From Dehalococcoidia bacterium (lineage in GTDB: Bacteria; Chloroflexota; Dehalococcoidia; GIF9; AB-539-J10), in NCBI GenBank assembly GCA_023229725.1, contig JALNYR010000039.1, forward strand, positions 8,810 through 18,369: DNA of 9,560 nt. Reading direction: 5' to 3'. Numbering within the stretch: the first letter of the stretch is position 1; every line of letters starts with the position of its first letter. Both the position numbers and the translations under genes were made by a program. The notes beneath the pieces were generated by a model, which saw only the letters and a list, made by a program, of their open reading frames with translations, had not been told where the DNA came from and made no database searches. Of the stretch, positions 1 to 5,511 are shown piece by piece.

Positions 1-188
1 CGGATACCCTCATGCCTGCCGGGTGCGGGAATACGCATGGGCGGTTGGCTGCGACCGCGAATCTGGACACGGTCCGGGCCGTTCTCGAACGACCCCTACA
101 CATCGCTCGGCGGACGTGATTCGTGCGTCTCTGTACTATGCTCCCATGCCTGCCCGGTGTGGGGCTGGTGTCTGTCGTCGCCCTCCCT
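1..188. other. Intergenic stretch with decayed repeat halves
   Basis: No convincing gene is visible here. The sequence at 10-26 (CATGCCTGCCGGGTGCG) and at 141-165 (CTCCCATGCCTGCC, then CGGTGTGGGG) matches the right arm and tail of the GGCAGGC-type stem-loops seen intact at 1371-1390 and 3112-3131. The matching left arms are gone. I read these as decayed repeat copies. Short reading frames crossing the region have no ribosome binding site and no recognisable protein content. Confidence 0.5.
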
Positions 189-237
189 GTCCGTGTCAGT
201 TCGTGTTCGTCCTTGTCGGTCCGTGTTCGTCCGTGTT
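189..237 (+). repeat. 10-bp minisatellite, about five units
   Basis: Units ending in CGTGT or TTGT follow a 10-base period: 189-196 (partial), 197-206 (CAGTTCGTGT), 207-216 (TCGTCCTTGT), 217-226 (CGGTCCGTGT) and 227-236 (TCGTCCGTGT). The same theme recurs at 3164-3203. It stops 8 bp before a conserved terminus sequence at 245-272, the arrangement seen for most minisatellites in this window. Confidence 0.8.
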
Positions 238-244
238 CCCTCCC

Positions 245-272
245 CCGCGGCTGGTGCGGCGGCACCCGTAAC
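245..272 (+). repeat. Dispersed terminus sequence, copy T1
   Basis: CCGCGGCTGGTGCGGCGGCA followed by CCCGTAAC aligns with copies at 1794-1822, 3210-3237, 3552-3578, 5386-5415, 8171-8200 and 9031-9060. The general form is CCGCGGGCGGTGTGGTG, then YCCCCGKAACTCC. This copy is more diverged in its second half. It lies directly after a 10-bp minisatellite and overlaps a 7-bp one. Confidence 0.6.
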
Positions 273-298
273 GTGTAACCTGTAACCCGTAACCCGTG
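264..298 (+). repeat. 7-bp minisatellite, AC-N5 heptads
   Basis: Five heptads run in exact register: ACCCGTA, ACGTGTA, ACCTGTA, ACCCGTA and ACCCGTG. The array ends 3 bp before the ribosome binding site of the deacetylase gene, so it would be part of that gene's leader if transcription starts upstream. Every unit begins with AC, as in the other heptad arrays at 7722-7749, 8122-8170 and 9003-9030. Confidence 0.8.
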
Positions 299-301
299 CT
301 T

Positions 302-308
302 GAGGAGG
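302..308 (+). promoter_or_regulatory. Ribosome binding site fixing the start at 317
   Basis: GAGGAGG lies 8 bases before ATG 317. This supports 317 over the in-frame GTG at 296, which lies inside the heptad repeat and has no binding site of its own. Confidence 0.8.
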
Positions 309-316
309 CTCGCACA

Positions 317-1330
317 ATGAAAGCATTCTTCCACCCTGCGCAGGACCTGCATGTCCCGAAAACCTTCTTCTCCCGGGGCAAGATGCGGCAGCCCCAGGAG
401 GTGCCGGAGCGCACCGCACGCATCCTGGAAGGCCTGAAGGCGATGGGCGTGCCGGTGCTGCAGCCCACCGACCACGGCGCCGGCCCGATTGCCCGGGTCC
501 ATGACCTCGGTTACCTCCGCTTCCTCGAATCGGCCCACCGTCGCTGGATGGAGCTGGATGACTGGGGCGATGAGGTGATGTCCAACATCTACGTTCGCTC
601 GCCCAACCACCTGCACGGCATCCTCGCCGAGGCCGGCCGCTACATGGCCGACGGCAGCTCGCCAATCGGCCCCCATACCTGGGAGGCTGCCTACTGGTCG
701 GCCCAGGCTGCCCTCAGCGCCGCCGATGCCGTGATGTCCGGTGAGCGTACCGCCTACGCGGTGTGCCGGCCGCCCGGCCACCACGCCCGCCGCGATGCCT
801 GCGGCGGCTTCTGCTACCTGAACAACGCCGCCATCGCCACCCAGCACATGCTGGGGCGGTTCCCGCGCATCGCCATCCTGGATACGGACATGCACCACGG
901 GCAGGGCATCCAGGACATCTTCTACCGTCGCAGCGACGTGCTCTACATTTCGACCCATGGCGATACCACGAACTTCTACCCCGGCGTCACCGGGTTTGAG
1001 GATGAACGGGGCGAGGGGGAGGGCTACGGCTACAACATCAACCTGCCGATGCCCCACGGCTCGACCGAGGAGTACTTCTTCGGCAGGGTGGAGGAGGCCA
1101 TGGCGGCCATCCGGCTGTTCCAGCCGGACGCGCTCGTGCTGCCCCTGGGGTTCGACATCTACCAGAACGACATCCAGCACAAGGTCTCGGTGACCACGGA
1201 GGGTTTCCGCCGTCTGGGCGAGCGCATAAGCCGCGCCGGCCTGCCGATGCTGGTGGTGCAGGAAGGCGGCTACGACCTTGAGGCGCTGCCCGCCAACGTC
1301 CAGCAGTACTTCAGGGGACTGAACGCCTGA
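317..1330 (+). CDS. Acetylpolyamine amidohydrolase / histone deacetylase family protein
   Basis: This is a 337-residue zinc hydrolase of the arginase/deacetylase fold. The family removes acetyl groups from acetylated polyamines or lysines. Catalytic features are visible: RPPGHH with the histidine pair at 155-156, GGFCYLNN at 163-170, zinc ligands D191 and H193 in LDTDMHHGQG, the third zinc ligand D280 in LGFD, and the transition-state tyrosine Y319 in EGGY. Length, the N-terminal start MKAFF and the order of motifs match the Mycoplana-type acetylpolyamine amidohydrolases better than acetoin-utilisation AcuC proteins. The protein should be cytoplasmic, with no signal peptide or membrane segment. 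The start at 317 has GAGGAGG eight bases upstream. It stands alone, with repeats on both sides, so context gives no substrate. Family assignment is firm; the natural substrate is inferred. Confidence 0.93.
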   Translation: MKAFFHPAQDLHVPKTFFSRGKMRQPQEVPERTARILEGLKAMGVPVLQPTDHGAGPIARVHDLGYLRFLESAHRRWMELDDWGDEVMSNIYVRSPNHLHGILAEAGRYMADGSSPIGPHTWEAAYWSAQAALSAADAVMSGERTAYAVCRPPGHHARRDACGGFCYLNNAAIATQHMLGRFPRIAILDTDMHHGQGIQDIFYRRSDVLYISTHGDTTNFYPGVTGFEDERGEGEGYGYNINLPMPHGSTEEYFFGRVEEAMAAIRLFQPDALVLPLGFDIYQNDIQHKVSVTTEGFRRLGERISRAGLPMLVVQEGGYDLEALPANVQQYFRGLNA

Positions 1331-1363
1331 GCCTCCGCGAGCCTGGAATCAGCGTCAGTGCTC

Positions 1364-1741
1364 CCGTAGCGGCAGGCTCCCATGCCTGCCTGGTGGCGCG
1401 GGTGCCGTGGTCTTCTGTAGGGGCGGGCTCCCACGCCCGCCCGCCATCGCCCTGTCTGCCTCCCGCCGCTGCTGCTTCCACCCACCCCGCATCTACGCCC
1501 CGTAGCGGCAGGCTCCCATGCCTGCCTGGTGGGGTGGGTGCCGCGGTCTTCTGTAGGCGCGGGCTCCCACGCCCGCCCGCCATCGCCTCGTCGGACGCCC
1601 GCCGCTGCTGCTTCCACCCACCCCGCATCTACGCCCCGTAGCGGCAGGCTCCCATGCCTGCCTGGTGGGGCGGGTGCCGTGGTCTTCTGTAGGGGCGGAC
1701 CTCTGCGTCCGCCCGCCATCGCCCTGTCTGCCGCCCACCTC
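1364..1741 (+). repeat. 136-bp tandem repeat, 2.8 units, two stem-loops per unit
   Basis: CCGTAGCGGCAGG starts at 1364, 1500 and 1636, giving an exact 136-bp period. The third unit breaks off near 1741. Each unit holds a GGCAGGC stem-loop (1371-1390, 1507-1526, 1643-1662) and, 50 bp later, a GGGCGGGC-type stem-loop (1421-1442, 1557-1578, 1693-1714). In unit 3 the second stem has changed to GGGCGGAC with loop CTCTGC, and the other arm has changed with it to GTCCGCCC. Unit 2 carries one unpaired change in the left arm. A single related unit sits at 3026-3131. Long reading frames cross the block on both strands and are repeat artefacts. Confidence 0.9.
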
Positions 1742-1755
1742 TGCCTCCATCGGTC

Positions 1756-1822
1756 GGTCCATTCGGTCCATCCGGTCCATCGCCCCGCTCCCCCCGCGGC
1801 CCTGTGCCGCCCCCGTAACTCC
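1756..1822 (+). repeat. 9-bp minisatellite plus terminus copy T2
   Basis: Three 9-mers, GGTCCATTC, GGTCCATCC and GGTCCATCG, occupy 1756-1782. Eleven bases later the terminus sequence begins: CCGCGGCCCTGTGCCGCC, then CCCGTAACTCC, 1794-1822. The same 9-mer theme with a terminus recurs at 3496-3578. Confidence 0.75.
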
Positions 1823-1858
1823 TTGTCCGAACCCGCGCCAGGGGGCGCTGCTTCACCG

Positions 1859-1888
1859 TTGACTTCCCCCACCCCGCGACGTTCTACA
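1859..1888 (+). promoter_or_regulatory. Weak candidate promoter for the coiled-coil gene
   Basis: TTGACT (1859-1864) is followed 18 bases later by TCTACA (1883-1888), a modest match to the sigma-70 pattern. It would give a leader of nearly 200 bases before the start at 2087. Apart from this and the hairpin at 2028-2057, I see nothing definable between 1823 and 2086. Confidence 0.2.
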
Positions 1889-2027
1889 GGCAGATGGCAA
1901 CCAGCGCCGTGGGTACAGTCGGGCCGCTGCGGGGACGTCTCCCTTCCCTGGCATGTGCGGTCGCCGGATCGACCAGCGGCGCTGCTTTCATTCCTCGATT
2001 CAGGTGACGGGATGGTGACACCCCTCA

Positions 2028-2057
2028 CTCCTGCCTTCGGCTGCAAGCCAGCAGGAG
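2028..2057 (+). promoter_or_regulatory. Leader hairpin before the coiled-coil gene
   Basis: CTCCTGC (2028-2034) pairs with GCAGGAG (2051-2057). Inside it GGCT (2039-2042) pairs with AGCC (2046-2049). The structure ends 18 bases before the ribosome binding site GGAGG (2076-2080). It also buries a second AGGAGG-like stretch at 2053-2058 that has no start codon at a usable distance. A role in regulation is a guess. Confidence 0.35.
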
Positions 2058-2086
2058 GAGTCAGCAGGGACAATTGGAGGTGCCGG

Positions 2087-2989
2087 ATGTGGAACAAGGA
2101 ACGAACTTCGGAGGAAACGCATCTTGCAGTAGTCGGGGACATGAATCTGGACGACTCGCAGCTGGCGGAACAGCTCTACCACAGCGCCGGGCTGAACCCG
2201 GTCGTTGACGCAGGGCTCAAGGACTACGACAAGCATCTTCAGCAGGAAGACAAGATGCTCACCAGGGTCTTTGGCCCGCGGGGGAGCGACATCAAGGGTT
2301 ACGGAGAGGCAGTAGCCAGGAGAGTTGCCCTGGCGGTGTATGCCCTGCTGAACAGGCAGTACGGTGGGCGCATGGGAGACCTCAGGTCGTACGTGCTGAC
2401 GCTCGAAGACGAGCGCAATCGGGCCAACAACAGGTACGACGAGCTGATGGGAAGAGTGGTGGGGATACTGGGCGAGGAGTACAAAGACCTGCGGACCGAT
2501 TCCCACGACTTCATGGAGAAGCTGACCACGGTACTGGGCGAGGACTTCAAGGCGTCGCGGGTCGACCATGCGGCGCTCGCCGAGAGACTGGCTGACATCG
2601 ATGGCCTCAGGTCACAGCTCAGGACTCTGACGCAGGAGAAGGAGCGGCTGGAGGGCCACATAGCTGAACTGGATGCGAAGATTGGTCGTCTGGAATCCGA
2701 GAAGGCGGCTCAGGCTGCCGAGATTGCACGCTTGAACGGCGTTCGCGAGGGTGTCAGCGCGGCGGCAGGCGCCCTGGCGGCAACTATTCCTCACGAGGAC
2801 ATAGGGGCAGCGCTGGGTGGCGAGGTATATGCCTATCTGCTCAAAGACTCCCGAGTCCCTCGCACGGTGATAGACGGCGTGGGCAAGTTCATCGATTTTC
2901 GGAAGTACCTGCGACTGGCTGCGGCACGAGGGGCTGAAGAGGCGACCCGGCAATCAGAGCAGCACGTGCGTCGCGCCCTCGGCGAGTAG
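2087..2989 (+). CDS. Unrecognised cytoplasmic coiled-coil protein
   Basis: I do not recognise this 300-residue protein. GGAGG (2076-2080) lies 6 bases before ATG 2087, which makes that the best start. The open frame continues far upstream only because it crosses repeats. A second in-frame ATG at 2141 has no good binding site. There is no signal peptide or membrane segment. Residues 1-100 are mixed and probably globular. Residues 100-220 are strongly helical and charged, and 172-218 reads as a classic coiled coil. Two 20-residue stretches, 127-146 (ILGEEYKDLRTDSHDFMEKL) and 149-168 (VLGEDFKASRVDHAALAERL), are clear duplicates 22 residues apart. Residues 222-300 form a separate, less charged C-terminal region. 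It could be a structural or scaffolding protein; no enzyme motif is visible. It stands alone between repeat blocks. Confidence 0.85.
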   Translation: MWNKERTSEETHLAVVGDMNLDDSQLAEQLYHSAGLNPVVDAGLKDYDKHLQQEDKMLTRVFGPRGSDIKGYGEAVARRVALAVYALLNRQYGGRMGDLRSYVLTLEDERNRANNRYDELMGRVVGILGEEYKDLRTDSHDFMEKLTTVLGEDFKASRVDHAALAERLADIDGLRSQLRTLTQEKERLEGHIAELDAKIGRLESEKAAQAAEIARLNGVREGVSAAAGALAATIPHEDIGAALGGEVYAYLLKDSRVPRTVIDGVGKFIDFRKYLRLAAARGAEEATRQSEQHVRRALGE

Positions 2990-3025
2990 CCGACTTCAGG
3001 TATTTCGCCGTCCCTTCCGTTGGAG

Positions 3026-3143
3026 GGGCGGGCTCCCACGCCCGCCCGCCACCCCGCCGTCTGCCGCCCGCCGCTGCTGCTCTCACACACCCCACATCTA
3101 CGCCCCGTAGCGGCAGGCTCCCATGCCTGCCCGGTGGGGCGGG
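3026..3143 (+). repeat. Stem-loop pair related to the 136-bp unit
   Basis: GGGCGGGC / GCCCGCCC (3026-3047, loop TCCCAC) is followed 86 bp later by GGCAGGC / GCCTGCC (3112-3131, loop TCCCAT). The linker, including CCGCCGCTGCTGCT and CATCTACGCCCCGTAGCGG, is the one found inside the 136-bp units at 1364-1741. The second stem-loop carries the tail CGGTGGGGCGGGGG and leads straight into a minisatellite. Confidence 0.85.
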
Positions 3144-3144
3144 G

Positions 3145-3237
3145 GTGTTCGTCTTCGTCTTCCCCGTCCGTGTTGGTCCGTGGTGGTCGGTGTCAGTCCG
3201 TGTTCCCTCCCGCGGGCGGTGCGGCGCCCCCGCAACC
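3145..3237 (+). repeat. 10-bp minisatellite plus terminus copy T3
   Basis: After an irregular TTCGTC stretch, four 10-mers run in register: CCGTCCGTGT (3164-3173), TGGTCCGTGG, TGGTCGGTGT and CAGTCCGTGT (to 3203). The theme is the same as at 189-237. The terminus CCGCGGGCGGTGCGGCGCCC, then CCGCAACC, follows at 3210-3237, only about 16 bp before the ywbE start codon. Confidence 0.75.
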
Positions 3238-3241
3238 GGTC

Positions 3242-3247
3242 CATAAT
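3242..3247 (+). promoter_or_regulatory. ywbE: Candidate -10 element for leaderless ywbE
   Basis: CATAAT matches the -10 consensus at five of six positions and ends 5 bases before ATG 3253. Transcription would then begin at or next to the start codon. This fits the absence of any ribosome binding site before ywbE. No clear -35 element is visible, because the upstream DNA is repeat terminus T3. Confidence 0.4.
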
Positions 3248-3252
3248 GTGCC

Positions 3253-3483
3253 ATGCTCGAACAGCGCAACAACCGTCCATCGGACGTGCCCGGTCGCACG
3301 GACATCAAGCCAGGCGCCCGCGTCCTCATCGTGCAGAAACTGGATCAGCGCTCGGGAAAGACAACCGGGGGCATCGTGCAAGACATCCTGACAAAGTCGG
3401 CCACGCATCCCCACGGCATCAAGGTGCGGCTTGTGAGTGGGGAGGTGGGGCGGGTGAAGGAAGTCGCCGCGAGAGACGCCTGA
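3253..3483 (+). CDS. ywbE: YwbE family protein
   Basis: This 76-residue protein matches the small YwbE family (DUF2196) found in many bacteria. Its function is not established. The diagnostic stretch is visible from residue 17 to 68: TDIKPG, then KLDQRSGK, GIVQDILT, HPHGIKVRL and GEVGRVKEV. It looks like a compact beta-rich domain with a basic surface; a role in binding nucleic acid is speculation. The first 15 residues are less conserved. No ribosome binding site precedes ATG 3253, but a -10-like CATAAT lies just upstream, so a leaderless message is likely. The gene is wedged between two repeat modules: terminus T3 ends 15 bases before it, and 9-bp minisatellite units begin 12 bases after its stop. 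Confidence 0.92.
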   Translation: MLEQRNNRPSDVPGRTDIKPGARVLIVQKLDQRSGKTTGGIVQDILTKSATHPHGIKVRLVSGEVGRVKEVAARDA

Positions 3484-3495
3484 CGTTCAGCGGGC

Positions 3496-3578
3496 GGTCC
3501 ATTCTGTCCATCGTGCCCATGAGGTCCATCCGGTCCATCATCCGCCCGCTTGAGGCCGGGTGTCGTCCCCGGAACTCC
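3496..3578 (+). repeat. 9-bp minisatellite plus terminus copy T4
   Basis: Five 9-mers run in exact register from 3496 to 3540: GGTCCATTC, TGTCCATCG, TGCCCATGA, GGTCCATCC and GGTCCATCA. Eleven bases later comes the terminus GAGGCCGGGTGTCGTCCCCG, then GAACTCC (3552-3578). It fills the gap between the converging ends of ywbE and the aminotransferase gene, and no ordinary terminator is visible there. Confidence 0.8.
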
Positions 3579-3586
3579 CCCGCCCC

Positions 3587-4735
3587 TCACTTCACCATCT
3601 CTTCCAGCGCCTGCACCAGGCGGGCCTCGTCATGGTCGTTGACGTAAAGGTGGGGGGCGAAGCGCAGGGCATTGCCGCGCTGACTGATGTAGACGTTGCG
3701 CTTCCTCAGCGCGGACACCATGTCGCCGCTCTGGCCCGGCGGCAGCACCGCACCGAGCAGATGCGGGCTGCGTTGCGCCTTCGACGGCAATCGGAACCCG
3801 AGCCGTTCCAGGTGGGAGGCGAGCCTCGAATTGACTGCCGACAGCGTCTCGGCGGTGTTGTCGACGCCCCACGCGCCTATCTGTTCCAGCGCGGCGATGG
3901 CGCCCGGCAGAATCGTGGCCATGCCCTTCTCTCCCATATCGAACCTCCGCGCTCCGGGCATGTAGCTGTCCGAGTACTTGACCAGTTGGGTGAAGTCCTC
4001 GGCGTTGCTGCGCCCCTGCCATGCCTCCTCAAGCGGGCGGGCGCCGCGCCACGGCTCGGAGACGTAGAGCAGTGTGAATCCGTACGGGCACAGCAGCCAC
4101 TTGTAGCCGGCCGCCACGAGGAAGTCAGGCCGGACGTCTGCCAGCGGAAGAGGCATGACTCCGAGCGGCTGTGTTGCGTCCACAACGAGCATGGCGCCCG
4201 CGTCCCGGCACGCTTTCCCTATCGGCTTAAGGTCGATGTACGCCCCGTTCGTCCAGTGGCAGGTCGAGACTGCTACGACCTTCACGCTGCTGTCGATTCT
4301 GCCCACGATTGCCCGGGTCCAATCCCCGTCCTCGGGATAGGGAATCGTCACCAGCATGGCGCGGGTCTCCCGGGCCGCTCTCGTCCAGGGTAGAACGTTG
4401 CTCGGGAACTCCTCGGCGATGACCAGCATGCGGTCGCCGGATGTCAGGCGCGGCTCAATGGCGCGCGCCGCGGTGCTCACTGCGTAGCTTGTGGACGGCA
4501 CGATTGCCCAGCCGTCTGCTTCGCCGCCGAAGGCCCTGGAGGCAAGGACGCGTATCGTCTCCGCATCCCGGAAGAAGTCTGCGGAGAGGCGTTCCCAGGG
4601 GTGGCTCTTGGACCTTGCGCCGGCCAGCAGGCTGTCTCGGGATGCGTTCACCTGGGGCGAGTAGTACGCGCAGTTGAAGTAGGCAATCTCCTCCGGGATA
4701 TCGAACAGGCTCCGTTGCGATGGGATGATGGACAT
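3587..4735 (-). CDS. Aminotransferase class V-fold PLP-dependent enzyme
   Basis: This 382-residue protein is a fold-type I PLP enzyme of the class V group, which includes cysteine desulfurases, isopenicillin N epimerase-like proteins and kynureninase relatives. VVDATQPLG holds the PLP-ring aspartate D186 and Q189. AAGYKWLL holds the Schiff-base lysine K212. STCHWTNG (157-164) supplies the preceding substrate or cofactor loop, and R358 in NALRFAPHLYV sits where the substrate carboxylate arginine normally lies. I do not see the cysteine-bearing loop expected of a working cysteine desulfurase, so a desulfurase role is not supported. The start at 4735 has AGGAGGA five bases upstream; an upstream in-frame start at 4768 has none. 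It stands alone on the minus strand. A hairpin and a 40-bp palindrome lie 35-120 bases upstream. The reaction is unknown. Confidence 0.9.
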   Translation of the reverse strand: MSIIPSQRSLFDIPEEIAYFNCAYYSPQVNASRDSLLAGARSKSHPWERLSADFFRDAETIRVLASRAFGGEADGWAIVPSTSYAVSTAARAIEPRLTSGDRMLVIAEEFPSNVLPWTRAARETRAMLVTIPYPEDGDWTRAIVGRIDSSVKVVAVSTCHWTNGAYIDLKPIGKACRDAGAMLVVDATQPLGVMPLPLADVRPDFLVAAGYKWLLCPYGFTLLYVSEPWRGARPLEEAWQGRSNAEDFTQLVKYSDSYMPGARRFDMGEKGMATILPGAIAALEQIGAWGVDNTAETLSAVNSRLASHLERLGFRLPSKAQRSPHLLGAVLPPGQSGDMVSALRKRNVYISQRGNALRFAPHLYVNDHDEARLVQALEEMVK

Positions 4736-4740
4736 GCGTC

Positions 4741-4747
4741 TCCTCCT
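4741..4747 (-). promoter_or_regulatory. Ribosome binding site fixing the start at 4735
   Basis: AGGAGGA on the minus strand lies 5 bases before ATG 4735. It selects the MSIIPSQ start over the longer frame beginning at 4768. Confidence 0.85.
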
Positions 4748-4769
4748 GCCATCGGCTGATGCGGTCACC

Positions 4770-4785
4770 GGCCGGGCTACCGGCC
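4770..4785 (-). promoter_or_regulatory. Leader hairpin of the aminotransferase gene
   Basis: GGCCGG (4770-4775) and CCGGCC (4780-4785) form a perfect 6-bp stem with a 4-base loop. It lies 22 bases upstream of the ribosome binding site on the minus strand. No run of T follows, so it is not a standard terminator. Confidence 0.4.
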
Positions 4786-4814
4786 TCTAACCGCGACAAT
4801 ACCACGAATCCATT

Positions 4815-4854
4815 CCGGCTGTACGGGCGACGCATGCGTCGCCCGTACAGCCGG
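4815..4854. repeat. Perfect 40-bp palindrome
   Basis: The half-site CCGGCTGTACGGGCGACGCA (4815-4834) is followed without spacer by its exact reverse complement (4835-4854). The central 20 bp are the GGGCGACGCATGCGTCGCCC stem found again at 4984-5003. Here the flanking CTGTAC is mirrored too, whereas other copies have it only on the left. The palindrome lies 80 bp upstream of the aminotransferase start. Confidence 0.95.
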
Positions 4855-4899
4855 TTGCCCTCCGCCCGCCGTCGCGCGTGGCCGGTCGCCCACCGCCGG

Positions 4900-4964
4900 G
4901 AAATGCGGGGACACCATCGTGTGATTGCTCTGAACCGACCGGGTGCATGGTGTCCCCGTATTTC
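4900..4964. mobile_element. 65-bp inverted-repeat element (MITE-like)
   Basis: GAAATGCGGGGACACCAT (4900-4917) is the inverted copy of ATGGTGTCCCCGTATTTC (4947-4964), with one mismatch in 18. Inside is a 29-bp body with no coding potential. The ends share the GGGGACACCA core with the 126-bp element at 5852-5977 and the terminus sequences. It sits inside a linker of the stem-loop array: removing 65 bp brings the stem-loops at 4825 and 4984 to 94 bp apart, near the 80-86 bp seen elsewhere. Confidence 0.65.
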
Positions 4965-4983
4965 ACTGCCCCGTCTGCTGTAG

Positions 4984-5345
4984 GGGCGACGCATGCGTCG
5001 CCCGCTATCCGGTTGCCCTCCGCCCGCTGCCGTCACCACCCTGCGCTGCCTGTCCTCCTGTAGGGGCACGCGGCTGCGTGCCCGCCATCGGTTTGACGGA
5101 CGCCCACCGCTGCCACCATCACGCGGCTCTGTCGGTCGTCCTGTAGAGGCGGGCTCCCACGCCCGCCCGCCACCGCGTCGCCGGACGCCCACCCTTGCCA
5201 CAATTACGCTGCTGCGCCTGCCCTCCTGTAGGGGCGGGCTCCCACGCCCGCCCGCCATCCGGTTGCCGTACGCCCGCCGCTGCGCCTGCCCTCTCAACGG
5301 CGCCATCTCCTGTAGGGGGCGGTCCCCGCACCGACCCGGTGGGGT
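4984..5345 (+). repeat. Regular array of five stem-loops, 80-85 bp apart
   Basis: Stem-loops start at 4984 (GGGCGACGCA / TGCGTCGCCC), 5064 (GGGCACGC / GCGTGCCC, loop GGCT), 5147 (AGGCGGGC / GCCCGCCC), 5232 (GGGCGGGC / GCCCGCCC) and 5316 (GGGGCGGT / ACCGACCC, one mismatch). Intervals are 80, 83, 85 and 84 bp. Each is preceded by CTGTAG and each of the first four is followed by CCGC and a linker. Linkers resemble one another (GGTTGCC, GACGCCCACCGCTGCC, CTCTGTCGGTC). The last stem-loop carries the tail GGTGGGGTGG and leads into a minisatellite. Confidence 0.9.
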
Positions 5346-5348
5346 GGA

Positions 5349-5415
5349 ACCCTGCACATACGCACCTGCAACATGGCACCTCGCCCCGCGGGCGGTGTGG
5401 TGCCCCCGGAACTCC
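5349..5415 (+). repeat. 7-8 bp minisatellite plus terminus copy T5
   Basis: Five units beginning with AC run from 5349 to 5384: ACCCTGC, ACATACGC, ACCTGCA, ACATGGC and ACCTCGC. The terminus CCGCGGGCGGTGTGGTGCCC, then CCGGAACTCC, follows 1 bp later at 5386-5415. This is one of the closest copies to the consensus. About 100 bp further on lies the small basic protein gene. Confidence 0.75.
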
Positions 5416-5511
5416 AAGATGGGTTTGTCTTGACTCCCCGATGGTTGCGTGAGAGCATTCCCCACAAGCCACGGGCACTCCAATGTTGCCGGGTGGCGAA
5501 GGAGGATTGAG

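Noticed and set aside
1371..1442. Rho-independent terminators after the deacetylase gene
   Set aside because: The GC-rich hairpins have no T run after them, and the same hairpins occur far from gene ends. They are repeat units; an accidental termination effect remains possible.
1529..2086. N-terminal extension of the coiled-coil protein
   Set aside because: The frame stays open upstream only by crossing repeats. The protein character changes at ATG 2087, which has a good ribosome binding site.
1270..2142. Long minus-strand open frame across the tandem repeats
   Set aside because: Its protein is made of repeats such as GRHGSLPLRG and GACRYG that come directly from the 136-bp DNA units, with no ribosome binding site. 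It is an artefact of GC-rich repeats.
3587..4735. Cysteine desulfurase (SufS or NifS type)
   Set aside because: The fold matches, but I cannot see the catalytic cysteine loop before the C-terminal region, and there are no sulfur-cluster genes nearby.
4984..5345. CRISPR array
   Set aside because: Spacing is regular, but the repeats differ in sequence between units, the linkers are similar to one another and not unique, and no cas gene is in the window.
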